Shown here: one piece after another, positions 43,837 through 52,281 of the stretch
Layout: the number at the start of each line of letters is the position of its first letter
How positions within the stretch are numbered: position 1 is the first letter of the stretch
Assembly (NCBI RefSeq): GCF_009707365.1
Contig: NZ_CP046122.1
Span: forward strand, 4,402,001-4,466,000
Direction of reading: 5' to 3'
Length of the DNA stretch: 64,000 bases
DNA from: Microlunatus sp. Gsoil 973
GTDB lineage: Bacteria; Actinomycetota; Actinomycetes; Propionibacteriales; Propionibacteriaceae
Notes under the pieces: model-generated
The model's database searches: none
Told to the model about the DNA's origin: nothing
Seen by the model: the letters and a program-made list of their open reading frames with translations, nothing else
Translations under genes and position numbers: made by a program

Positions 43837-43869
43837 CAAAGTTTGCCAAGAACGCCGTTCGGAATGACA

Positions 43870-43901
43870 ACGGCGCCCGCCCGGAGGTGGGCGGACGCCG
43901 T
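43870..43901 (-). terminator. hairpin terminator of the importer operon
   Basis: ACGGCG-C-CCGCCC pairs with GGGCGG-A-CGCCGT around a 6-nt loop, with a single internal C/A mismatch. It begins 18 bp downstream of the stop of the small membrane gene (minus strand), so it should end the operon before the SBP remnant. Confidence 0.7.
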
Positions 43902-43919
43902 GCTCGACTGAAATCTGTC

Positions 43920-44165
43920 TCAGCGTCGGAGCTTGGCCTCGCGGGCCTTCTGCCGCTCGGTGAACTGCTTGGCCAGCGGTTCATCGATGCGGCGCGCAAC
44001 CCGCGTGCCGATGAACCCGGTGATTATCACCAGAAGGCAGGCGATGATCGCCAGGTCGTCTCCGACCTTGCCTGAGCGGGTGTCAATTGCCGGTCGGACG
44101 AGAAGCGACAAGATCAGCATCGCCAGTCCCATCCGCATGAGCAGCTTTGCTGCCATTCCGATCAT
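43920..44165 (-). CDS. small membrane protein, unknown function
   Basis: An 81-aa protein with two hydrophobic helices (about residues 12-25 and 38-56) and a basic, charged C-terminus (RRIDEPLAKQFTERQKAREA). A strong ribosome-binding site AGGAGG lies 5 nt before ATG 44165. Its first 83 bp overlap, in another frame, the end of the DppF-type ATPase gene. No family recognised. Last gene before the operon terminator. Confidence 0.65.
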   Translation of the reverse strand: MIGMAAKLLMRMGLAMLILSLLVRPAIDTRSGKVGDDLAIIACLLVIITGFIGTRVARRIDEPLAKQFTERQKAREAKLRR

Positions 44166-45174
44166 GATGACCTCCTGCGGTACTCCCCGTCATGTGGGCC
44201 AGCGGAGGCACCTGGTCAAAGAAGTGGCAGGCCGTACGGTGCCCGCCGCCGATATCGGACAGTTTAGGCGCCTGCTTGCGGCAGACGTCCTGCACAAGGG
44301 GGCAGCGGTTGGCGAAGACGCATCCTTGCGATGCCGGTTCGCCGATCAGTCGCTCACCCTCGGGCTCACCCTCGGTCTGGTTGCGTTTCCTGGCCATGGC
44401 CGGGTCCGGAACCGGGATCGCCTGGAGCAACATGTGCGTGTAGGGATGCCGTGGCTTGGTGATCAGCTCCTCGACCGGGCCCTCCTCGACGATGTGGCCG
44501 AAGAACATCACCGCGATGCGCCCGCCCTGGGCGAAGTAGCGGACGACACCGAAATCGTGGCTGATGAAGATATAGCCGATGCCGCGCTCCCTGGCGAAGC
44601 GCAACAGCAGGTCAAGGATGGCCACCCGCATGGAGACGTCCAGCATGCTGGTCACCTCGTCGGCGACGATCAGTTTGGGTTGCAGACTGATCGCCCGGGC
44701 TATCGATACCCGTTGACGCTGCCCGCCGGACAGCTGGTGCGGGTAGCGCTGCAGGAAGTCGGGTGTCGCGTCCAGCCCGACCTGCTCCAGAAGCCTGAGC
44801 ATCTCGCTCTGCACCGTGCGCCAGGTGGCGAGTTTGTGCTGCAGCATGCCCGGGGCCAGCGTGCTTCCGATGGTCAGACCGGGATTGAGCGAGCCGTACG
44901 GGTCCTGGTGCACCATCTGCACCTTGCGGCGCCACTGCTTGCGCCGTCGTCCCTTCAACTGGGCGATGTCGGTGTCCTCGAAGGAGATGGTGCCGCCGGT
45001 CGGCTCATGCAGTCCGGCGATCATCCGGCCGAGGGTGGTCTTGCCGCAGCCGGATTCGCCGACCAGGGCGACGATCTCGCCGGGTTCGGTGCTCAGGTTG
45101 ATCCCGTGCAGCACCGGCCGGCCGCTGCCGGTCGCGTAGGTGTGGGTGACATTGGTTACCTCGAGCAGGCTCAC
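44083..45174 (-). CDS. peptide/oligosaccharide-type ABC ATPase, DppF/OppF-like
   Basis: Second ATPase of a family 5-type ABC importer, 363 aa. Walker A is GESGCGKTT, Q-loop VHQDPYGSLNP, signature LSGGQRQRV, and Walker B KLIVADEVTSMLDVS with Val in place of the usual Pro after DE. The C-terminal oligo_HPY-like domain includes QGCVFANRCPLVQDVCRK. About 30 ill-conserved residues after CHFFDQVPPLAH run into the next gene (83-bp overlap), suggesting the original stop was lost. Its start overlaps the DppD-type gene by 4 bp. Confidence 0.9.
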   Translation of the reverse strand: MSLLEVTNVTHTYATGSGRPVLHGINLSTEPGEIVALVGESGCGKTTLGRMIAGLHEPTGGTISFEDTDIAQLKGRRRKQWRRKVQMVHQDPYGSLNPGLTIGSTLAPGMLQHKLATWRTVQSEMLRLLEQVGLDATPDFLQRYPHQLSGGQRQRVSIARAISLQPKLIVADEVTSMLDVSMRVAILDLLLRFARERGIGYIFISHDFGVVRYFAQGGRIAVMFFGHIVEEGPVEELITKPRHPYTHMLLQAIPVPDPAMARKRNQTEGEPEGERLIGEPASQGCVFANRCPLVQDVCRKQAPKLSDIGGGHRTACHFFDQVPPLAHMTGSTAGGHHDRNGSKAAHADGTGDADLVASRPTGN

Positions 45175-46202
45175 GCTTCCACCTTCCGGGGACCGTTCAG
45201 CGGACGGTTGACGACATGACAGGCGACCAGATGACCATGATCATCACCGAGCAGCGGTGGTTCGGTCTGCCGGCACAGGTCCTCGGCCAGCGGGCAGCGC
45301 GGCGCGAACCGGCAACCCTTCGGCAGCAGGGCGAGATTCGGCACCGAACCGCCGATCGGCTTCACCTTCAGACCGGCATCCAGCACGCTCGGGATGGCGC
45401 TGATCAACGCTTCGACGTAGGGATGCCGGCGGCCGCGGCCGAAGATCTCCTCGACCGTGCCGGACTCCACCAGCCGACCGGCGTACATCACCGCGACGCG
45501 GGTCGCCAGTTCGGCGACCACCGCCAGGTCGTGAGTGACGAAGATGATCGTCACCCCGAGCGTCCGGTGCAGGTCGTTGAGGATCTCGATCACCAGTCGC
45601 TGGTTCAGTACGTCCAGCGCGGTGGTCGGCTCGTCGAGGATCACCAGCGACGGCTTGAGGAGCAGCGCGACCGCGATCGCGACCCGCTGCTTCATGCCGC
45701 CGGACAGCTGGCTCTCGAACGACTTCCAGATCCGTTCAGGCTGCAGTTGGACCAGTTCCAGCAGGTGCTCGAAATACTCCCGGCCGTCCTTCGGGTCGTC
45801 GAAGACCTCGGGATGGGCCTGCAGGATGTGTTCGACCTGTTTGCCGATGGTGAGCACAGGATTGAACGCGTTCATCGCGCCCTGGAAGACCATGGAGACC
45901 TGGGCCCCGCGCAGGTGGTTCAACTCGGACTTGGACATCCGGGTGGTGCTCTCGCCCCGGATCCGGACCTCACCGCCGACCACCCTGCCCGGCGCCGGCA
46001 CGATGCCCAGCAGGGAGTAGGCCAGGGTGGACTTGCCGCACCCGGATTCGCCAACCAGGGCATAGATCTCGCCGGCCATGACATCGAGGCTGACGTTCTC
46101 GACGGCCTTCACCGAACCCGGTCCGTCGCCGAACGCGACGGTCAAATTGTCGACCTGGAGCAGAGCGGCATCAACAGAAGTATCAACAGTCGTAGTGGTC
46201 AC
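45171..46202 (-). CDS. peptide/oligosaccharide-type ABC ATPase, DppD/OppD-like
   Basis: First ATPase of the importer, 343 aa. Walker A GESGCGKST, Q-loop VFQGAMNAFNP, signature LSGGMKQRV, Walker B LVILDEPTTALD, switch His in FVTHDLAVV. The C-terminal cysteine-rich domain GCRFAPRCPLAEDLCRQ is typical. GTG 46202 overlaps the permease stop by 4 bp (GTGA); longer upstream frames lie in the permease gene. Both ATPases power import through the two permeases upstream. Confidence 0.93.
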   Translation of the reverse strand: MTTTTVDTSVDAALLQVDNLTVAFGDGPGSVKAVENVSLDVMAGEIYALVGESGCGKSTLAYSLLGIVPAPGRVVGGEVRIRGESTTRMSKSELNHLRGAQVSMVFQGAMNAFNPVLTIGKQVEHILQAHPEVFDDPKDGREYFEHLLELVQLQPERIWKSFESQLSGGMKQRVAIAVALLLKPSLVILDEPTTALDVLNQRLVIEILNDLHRTLGVTIIFVTHDLAVVAELATRVAVMYAGRLVESGTVEEIFGRGRRHPYVEALISAIPSVLDAGLKVKPIGGSVPNLALLPKGCRFAPRCPLAEDLCRQTEPPLLGDDHGHLVACHVVNRPLNGPRKVEA

Positions 46203-47050
46203 TGGACACGCAGCCTCGGGTTGAACACGCTGTCGAGCGCGCGGGAGAAGAACACGAACGCCACCTGAAGGATCACGATCGCGGCCATCGGTGAGAACAG
46301 GTAGAAGGCACTGTCGGTGGTGTACAGGGCGCCCTGGGACATCGCCAGGTTGATCATGATGCCCCAGTTGGTGCCGCTGATCGGTGCGACGCCCAGCAGG
46401 AACAGACCGACCTCGGCGTAGATCGCACCGGTGATCGCCAACAGGAAGTGGATTGCGACGTACGGCCCGACGTTCGGCAACAGCTGCCGGCCGACCATGT
46501 TGCCGATCGACACGCCCTGCAGCCGGGCGGCCTCGACGAAGTCGCTGCTGCGCAGGCTGAGCGCCTGTGACCTGATCGCCCGGGCCAGCCCGGCCCACGC
46601 CGTGATCGACAGCACACAGGCCAGCACGAACGGGTTGGTGGTGTGGATGACCGCGGCCAGCACGATGATCAACGGCAGGCCGGGAACGGTCAGGAAGACA
46701 TCGGTGATGCGCATGATCACCGAATCGGTGAGCCCACCGGCGTAACCGGACAACAGCCCGAGCAGGACGCCGACGAAGATCGTGATGATCGCCGCCAGTA
46801 CGCCGACGATCATGATCGGTCGGGCGCCGACGATGATCTGGCTGAGCACGCCCTGACCGAGTGCGTCTGTGCCCAGCGGATGGTTCCAGGACGGCGGCAG
46901 GTAGGCGTTGTTGGCGTCCTGGTCGTTGCTGACGTGGACCAGGATCGGACCGAAGATCGCCAGCAGGCAGTAGAACAACACGATGAAGCCGCCGACCAGC
47001 GCGCCCTTGTCGTTGCGGAGGATCCGCCACAGGTCACTGAGGAATCTCAT
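46199..47050 (-). CDS. ABC permease, DppC/OppC-like
   Basis: Inner-membrane permease, 283 aa, with an N-terminal OppC-type segment (NDKGALVGGFIVLFYCLLAI) and six helices. The ATPase-contact loop is seen in WAGLARAIRSQALSLRSSDF, followed by VEAARLQGVS, the EAA motif. HPLGTDALGQGVLS in the periplasmic loop is diagnostic of this family. Overlaps the DppB-type gene by 4 bp. Confidence 0.93.
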   Translation of the reverse strand: MRFLSDLWRILRNDKGALVGGFIVLFYCLLAIFGPILVHVSNDQDANNAYLPPSWNHPLGTDALGQGVLSQIIVGARPIMIVGVLAAIITIFVGVLLGLLSGYAGGLTDSVIMRITDVFLTVPGLPLIIVLAAVIHTTNPFVLACVLSITAWAGLARAIRSQALSLRSSDFVEAARLQGVSIGNMVGRQLLPNVGPYVAIHFLLAITGAIYAEVGLFLLGVAPISGTNWGIMINLAMSQGALYTTDSAFYLFSPMAAIVILQVAFVFFSRALDSVFNPRLRVQ

Positions 47051-48117
47051 GCGACCGTCCCCCCGACCGGCAGGGCCTGGACGTCCTCGGAGCCGTCCTG
47101 GGTGGCTTCGGCCTTCTTCCGCGCGGCGGGATTGACGATCCGCGGATCGACCAGCGGGTAGAGCAGGTCCACCAGCAGGTTAGTGATCACCACCGAAACG
47201 GTGATCAGCAGGAAGCAGCCCATCATCAGTGAGTAGTCACGCTGGTTGACCGACTGGATCATGTAGTAGCCGATCCCGGGGTATTGGAAGTAGGTCTCGA
47301 CGAACACCGAACCACCGAACATGAAGCCGATCGACAGGGCCAGCTGCGTGATCATCGGCAGCATCGAGTTGCGGCCGACGTAGGAGCGGCTGATCACCCG
47401 GTCGCTGAGTCCGCGGGACTCTGCGGCCCGGACATACTCCGAGCCGAGCACCGAGACGGCGCTGCCCTTCATCGCCAGCGCCCAACCACCGAAGGAGGTG
47501 ATCACGGACGCGACGATCGGCAGCACGGCGTGGTAGAGCACGCTCAGGATGTAGGCGAGGTTGGGCCCCGGTGTCACGTCGACGCCGTACGCGCCGCCGG
47601 CCGGGAAGGCTCGATAGGTGGCAGTCAGCACGTACAGGAGCATGATCGCGACCAGGTAGCTGGGCACGGCGCTGAGGAAGGAGACGACGAACGTCATCAC
47701 CTTGGTGAAGATGCTGTCCTGGAAGGTGGCCATCGCCGATCCGATCGCGACACCGATGATGAAGCTGATGATCAGCGACACGGCGACGATCAGGATGGTC
47801 CACGGCAGAGCCTCGGCGATGATCGCGGTGACCGTCGTCCCCGGATTGGTGATCGGCACGCCGAGGTCGCCGTGCAGGATGTTGAGCAGATAGTCCTTGT
47901 ACTGGGTGAGAATGGGGTCGTTCGGCACGACGCCGTAGATCGCGGCGACCCGTTGCTGGATCTCCTGGTCGGTCAGGCCACCCTGCATCCGCAGCTGGGA
48001 CTCCAGCGCGGCCATCGGATTGCCGGGCATCAATCTGATCATGAAGAACGACAGTGTCAACACGATGTAGATGATGGCCAGGGACATGATCACACGCTTG
48101 GTCAGATATCGGAGCAT
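47047..48117 (-). CDS. ABC permease, DppB/OppB-like
   Basis: Inner-membrane permease, 356 aa. Typical start MLRYLTKRVIMSLAIIYIVL, periplasmic loop of about 80 residues (RLMPGNPMAALESQLR), six helices, and an EAA loop VRAAESRGLSDRVISRSYVG. The C-terminus has a charged tail KKAEATQDGSEDVQAL. It lies 78 bp after the SBP gene, with a strong hairpin in between that probably reduces permease expression relative to the binding protein. Confidence 0.93.
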   Translation of the reverse strand: MLRYLTKRVIMSLAIIYIVLTLSFFMIRLMPGNPMAALESQLRMQGGLTDQEIQQRVAAIYGVVPNDPILTQYKDYLLNILHGDLGVPITNPGTTVTAIIAEALPWTILIVAVSLIISFIIGVAIGSAMATFQDSIFTKVMTFVVSFLSAVPSYLVAIMLLYVLTATYRAFPAGGAYGVDVTPGPNLAYILSVLYHAVLPIVASVITSFGGWALAMKGSAVSVLGSEYVRAAESRGLSDRVISRSYVGRNSMLPMITQLALSIGFMFGGSVFVETYFQYPGIGYYMIQSVNQRDYSLMMGCFLLITVSVVITNLLVDLLYPLVDPRIVNPAARKKAEATQDGSEDVQALPVGGTVA

Positions 48118-48140
48118 CGATTGGTCCTCATCGGCGAGAA

Positions 48141-48184
48141 CGCGAGGCCATGACCACCGCCGAAGCGGTGATCATGACCTCGCG
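48141..48184 (-). terminator. UUCG-capped hairpin between SBP and permease genes
   Basis: A 20-bp stem on the minus-strand RNA with two G-U pairs, arms ending CACCGC and GCGGTG, closed by a UUCG tetraloop. Located 11 bp after the SBP stop. As a partial terminator or 3' stabiliser it would keep SBP mRNA more abundant than the permease/ATPase part, a common arrangement in such operons. Confidence 0.75.
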
Positions 48185-48195
48185 AGTGACGGGCA

Positions 48196-50129
48196 TTACT
48201 TCTTCGGGACGATGTAGCCCTGTTGCAGAGCCAGCGAAACGCCTGCGGACATGTTCGCACCGATGATGTCCCACAACGGGCTGCTGCCGTTCTTGTCGGT
48301 CGGCGGCCAGTTGGTGAAGGTCTTGTCCGAGTAGGAGAACTGGTAGACCTTGGTCGCGTACCAGATGTATGGGACCTGCTCGTTCACCATCTGGGCGTAG
48401 TCCCAGGTCAACTCGTTCAGCTTCGGGCCGGGGGCGACCTGGCGGGCCTGGCGGTCCAGCGTGGTGTTGATCTCGACGTTGCCCAGACCCGGAACGTCGA
48501 CCTTGGGGCCGAAGCCGAGGCCGCGCTTGCCGGCATAGTTGCCGGAGCTGGCGTAGTTCTGCCCGGTTCCCAGCATCGCGTCGAACTGGTTCAGCGGGTC
48601 GTTGCCACCGACGAAGTACATGCCGGCGTCGAAGTCACCGTTGTGTTGATCGGCATCCTGTTGTGCACCAGACGTCGCGTTCACGTCGGCCTTGATGCCG
48701 AAGGCGGTCAGTGCCTTGGCGGCCGAGTCGAACGAGGTGACGATGTCGGAGGTGTCGGCGTTGGCCGTCAGGGTCATCTTGAACGGCTTGCCGTTCGGCA
48801 TCATCCACTGACCGCCCTGCTTCTTGAAGCCCTTCGACTCCAGCAGCTGGGTTGCCTTGGCCGGATCGACCGGGTACTTGTTCAGCTGGTCGATCTTGTC
48901 CTGCGGCAGGTACAGCTTCTCCATCGTCGGGGAGATGCCGGTGTTGACTTCCTTCCACGTGCCGCCGGCGCCCTGAGCAGTGCCGTAGGCGGCGTTGCTC
49001 ATCTGCTGCCGCGGGATCACGTAGGCCAGTGCCTGCCGGACCTCCTTGATGTTCAACGGGTACTCATGGTTGTTGAATCCCAGCACGAAGCCGAAGGCCA
49101 GCGGCAGCGCGGTGTGCGCGTTCGGGGTGCTGCTCCAGCGCTTCAGGATCGGCGGGGGAGATAGACGTTGGAGAAGTCGGCCCGGTTGGAGAACAGCTGC
49201 GGGTAGATCGTCTGGTTGGCGCCGTTCAGGTAGTCCAGGCCGCCGATCTTGATCTTGTCCGCGCCCCAGAAGCCGTCCCACTTGGAGAGTCGGGCCTCCT
49301 TGGTGGTGATGTTGTCCAGCTGGAAGGGGCCGTCACCGATCAGCTTGTCGACCTTCTCGGCGGCGAGTTTCTTGAAGGTCTCACCCATCCGCTTGAACTC
49401 CGGCATCTTCGCAGCCTTGTCGGGGTCCTTCTTGTTGGCCGCGAAGTAGGCCGGAACGTCCTTCTCCAGTTGCGGCGTGACGAACTTGCCGTACACGCTC
49501 GACGGGTAGGGCAGGATGTTGGCCAGGATGTCGTTCTCGGCCAGCGGGATCGGCTGCCCCTTGATCAGGCTGAACTCGACGGTCTGATCGTCGGTGGCCT
49601 TGACGCCGGTGATGTCGTTCCAGAAGCCGTCGCCGCGGGTGCCGTCAAGCAGCGCGGTGTCGTAGACGTCCTTGCTGGTGACCGGGCTGCCGTCCTGCCA
49701 CTTCGCGCCCTCGCGGATGTGCACGATGAGCTTGTTGTTCTCGACCTTCCAGCTGTCCGCCAGCTGCGGGGTGTAGTCGGTCAGGCTGGGGTAGTTCTGG
49801 ACGGCCAGCCGGAGCGTGATGAAGTCGTTCTGGATACCCAGCGCATTCACGTTGTACGGGTTGTACGACCAGGTGGTGTTCCAGCTACAGCACGGCGAGA
49901 AGGACAGGTACGGGGCGGAGGCGCCCTGGCTGTTTCCGCCGCCGGCGTTTCCGCCCGCGGCATTTCCGCCGCTTCCGCTGGTGGCCGTACCGGCCGAACA
50001 CGCTGCCGCCATGGTCATCGCAACGCCGGCGGCGGCGACGGCCACCAGACGCTTGCCGGCCAGCCCACGCGTCTTACGCAAACCAGCCCAATCGATTAGC
50101 CGTACTCCCATACGGCGCATTTTTGACAT
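48196..50129 (-). CDS. family 5 extracellular substrate-binding lipoprotein, with apparent frameshift
   Basis: Binding protein of the adjacent importer. A signal peptide with lipobox (VAVAAAGVAMTMAAAC) and a Gly/Asn-rich linker lead into the SBP fold: LADSWKVENNKLIVHIREGA, KWQDGSPVTSKDV, and GDGPFQLDN. The frame breaks at the C5 run (plus-strand GGGGG 49154-49158): NVYLPRRS-stop versus continuation PPPILKRWSS in the next frame to 48196. One extra C gives about 644 aa, normal for the family. ATG 50129 follows GAGGAGG. Both halves are well conserved, so a sequence error is likelier than decay. The substrate could be peptide or oligosaccharide; neighbouring Gfo/Idh genes favour a sugar. Confidence 0.85.
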
Positions 50130-50185
50130 GGATCCTCCTCGACCCCGAGCGGACGCCCGACGGGTGCAACACAGAGGATCATGGA

Positions 50186-50206
50186 TTACTAAGGCGGCGT
50201 TAGTAA
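50186..50206. promoter_or_regulatory. AT-rich palindromic operator upstream of the importer operon
   Basis: TTACTAA-GGCGGCG-TTAGTAA: perfect 7-bp arms, 7-bp spacer, conspicuous in GC-rich surroundings. It lies 57 bp before the SBP start codon in a 126-bp gap. Form resembles sites of ROK- or LacI-family sugar regulators; no regulator gene is adjacent. Confidence 0.55.
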
Positions 50207-50255
50207 AGAGGCTGGAGGAAATTTCATCCCTTCGTCTCAGCCAACGGGCAAGCCG

Positions 50256-52238
50256 TTACCAGATCTTGACCCGAAGCTCCGGCGACAACCACAGCTTGTC
50301 GTTCTCTGACACCGAGAACGCGTCGTAGAAGGCGGGGATGTTGCGGACGATCTGATTGCAGCGGAACTCGCTCGGAGAGTGTGGATCGGTTGCCAGCCGC
50401 TGGATCGTCGCCTCCGGTCGGCTCTTCTCCTGCCAGATCGCTGCGTAGCTGTAGAACAACCGCTGATCACCGGTCATGCCGTCGATCACCGCTGGCTCCT
50501 GCTCGCCGTCCGGCTTCTTGGCCAGCGCGATCTTGTAGGCACGGTAGGCGATCGAGAGCCCTCCGAGATCACCGATGTTCTCACCGATGGTCAGCGCGCC
50601 GTTGACGTGGTGACCCGGTGTGTTGTGTGGTTCGAGGGCATCGTATTGTTCGATCAAGGACTTGGTCCGCTGCTCGAACGCGGCCCGGTCGTCGTCGGTC
50701 CACCAGTTGATCAGTCGTCCGTCACCATCACAGGTCGAGCCCTGATCATCGAAGCCGTGACCGATCTCGTGGCCGATCACCGAGCCGATGCCGCCGTAGT
50801 TGACGGCGTCGTCCGCCTCCGCGTTGAAGAACGGCGGCTGCAGGATGGCAGCGGGGAAGACGATCTCGTTGCGCAACGGGTGATAGTAGGCATTCACCGT
50901 CTGCGGAGTCATGAACCATTCGTCGCGGTCGACCGGCTTGCCGACCTGCCCGAGGGTCCGGTCCAACTCGTACTGGTGGGCGCGGATGACGTTGCCGACC
51001 AGGTCACCCGGCTTGATCTCCAGCGTCGTGTAGTCGCGCCACTTCACCGGATAACCGATCTTCGGCCGGAACTTGGACAGCTTGTCCAGCGCCTTGGCCC
51101 GGGTCTCGTCGGTCATCCAGTCCAGTTCGCTGATCGATTCGTGATAGGCGGCGATCAGGTTGTCGACCAGTTCGTCCATCCGTTCCTTGGCAGCCGGCGG
51201 GAAATGCCGGTCGACGTAGATCTTGCCGACCGCCTCGCCCATCCCGCCCTCGACCAGTTCGACACCGCGCTTCCACCGCTCCTTCAGCGACGGAATGCCG
51301 TTGAGGGTTGTGCCGTAGAACGCGAACCGGGCCTCGACGAACTCCGCCGACAGGTAGGGCGCGAAGCTGTTGATGATCTTGAACCGGGCCCAGGACCGCC
51401 ATGCCTCAAGCGGCTCGCTGGTGATCAACCCGGCTGCGCCGGACAGGAAGGACGGCTGCTGGACGACGACCTCGGCGAACGCCTGCTCCTCGATCTCCGC
51501 TGACGCAAGGAACGTCCTGATCGCCAGGCCCGGTGCCGAGCGATCGAGGTCGTCCAGTGACATCAGGTTGTACTTGGCCTGCATGTCGCGGTTGCGCACC
51601 CGGTCCCAGTGGTGGGCGGCGATCGCCGTCTCCAGCGCCAGGACCCGGCCTGCCTGTTCGGTGGCATCCTCCAAGCCGGCCAGGCCGAAGGCCTTGGTCA
51701 GGTAGTCGGAGTACTTGTCCCGGATCTCCTGGTACTTGTCGTCGCGGTAGAACGCCTCGTCCGGCAGGCCCAGCCCGGCCTGCCCGGTGAACATGATCAT
51801 CCGCTGCGGATCGCCCGGGTCGGCATCGGCGTCGAAACCGAACAAGCCGGCTATGCCGAGCCGGGCGAACCGCCCGAGCAACCCCACCAGCCGGGCGGTG
51901 TCGGTGACTTCGCCGACCTCCGCCAGCAGCGGCTGGATCGGTTCGGCACCCAGGGCCTCGACGGTCTCGGTGTCCATGAAGCTGGCGTAGAGCGCGGCAA
52001 TCTTGCCCTCTTCGCTCGCCGGGTCGTCGGCCTCCAGGCCGGTGATGATGTCCTTGACCGCCTCCTCGGCGCCGTCGCGCAGCTTGATGAAGGCGCCGGT
52101 CCAGCTCTGGTCGGCGGGGATCTCGGTGTTCTCCAGCCAGGTGCCGTTCACGTGGCGGAAGAGATCGTCCTGGACCCGCACCTGCGGGTCGGCGGCTGAC
52201 AGGTCAAGGGCGGCGGGTGCATTCTGCTCGACGGTCAC
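50256..52238 (-). CDS. M13 family metallopeptidase (neprilysin-like, PepO type)
   Basis: Zinc endopeptidase of 660 aa. The zinc site HEIGHGFDDQG is at residues 490-500, the third ligand in ENIGDLGG downstream, substrate-binding NAYYHPLRNEIVFPAAIL before it, and the C-terminus RVKIW keeps the family's terminal tryptophan. No signal peptide is seen, so it is probably cytosolic, as other actinobacterial M13 proteins. GTG 52238 is chosen because TAATCT lies 7 nt upstream, giving a leaderless start; longer frames enter the divergent gene's promoter. Role: degradation of short peptides (inferred). Confidence 0.92.
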   Translation of the reverse strand: MTVEQNAPAALDLSAADPQVRVQDDLFRHVNGTWLENTEIPADQSWTGAFIKLRDGAEEAVKDIITGLEADDPASEEGKIAALYASFMDTETVEALGAEPIQPLLAEVGEVTDTARLVGLLGRFARLGIAGLFGFDADADPGDPQRMIMFTGQAGLGLPDEAFYRDDKYQEIRDKYSDYLTKAFGLAGLEDATEQAGRVLALETAIAAHHWDRVRNRDMQAKYNLMSLDDLDRSAPGLAIRTFLASAEIEEQAFAEVVVQQPSFLSGAAGLITSEPLEAWRSWARFKIINSFAPYLSAEFVEARFAFYGTTLNGIPSLKERWKRGVELVEGGMGEAVGKIYVDRHFPPAAKERMDELVDNLIAAYHESISELDWMTDETRAKALDKLSKFRPKIGYPVKWRDYTTLEIKPGDLVGNVIRAHQYELDRTLGQVGKPVDRDEWFMTPQTVNAYYHPLRNEIVFPAAILQPPFFNAEADDAVNYGGIGSVIGHEIGHGFDDQGSTCDGDGRLINWWTDDDRAAFEQRTKSLIEQYDALEPHNTPGHHVNGALTIGENIGDLGGLSIAYRAYKIALAKKPDGEQEPAVIDGMTGDQRLFYSYAAIWQEKSRPEATIQRLATDPHSPSEFRCNQIVRNIPAFYDAFSVSENDKLWLSPELRVKIW

Positions 52239-52281
52239 ATACCTCAGATTACGGGACGGGGCGGCTGCGTACGATGCCCGT
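52239..52281. promoter_or_regulatory. divergent leaderless promoter pair, M13 peptidase / AKR
   Basis: Only 43 bp separate the two start codons. TACGAT (52270-52275, plus strand) ends 6 nt before the AKR ATG; TAATCT on the minus strand (52251-52246) ends 7 nt before the peptidase GTG. Each -35 region would overlap the other promoter's -10 or start site, so the genes may compete for polymerase. Confidence 0.55.
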
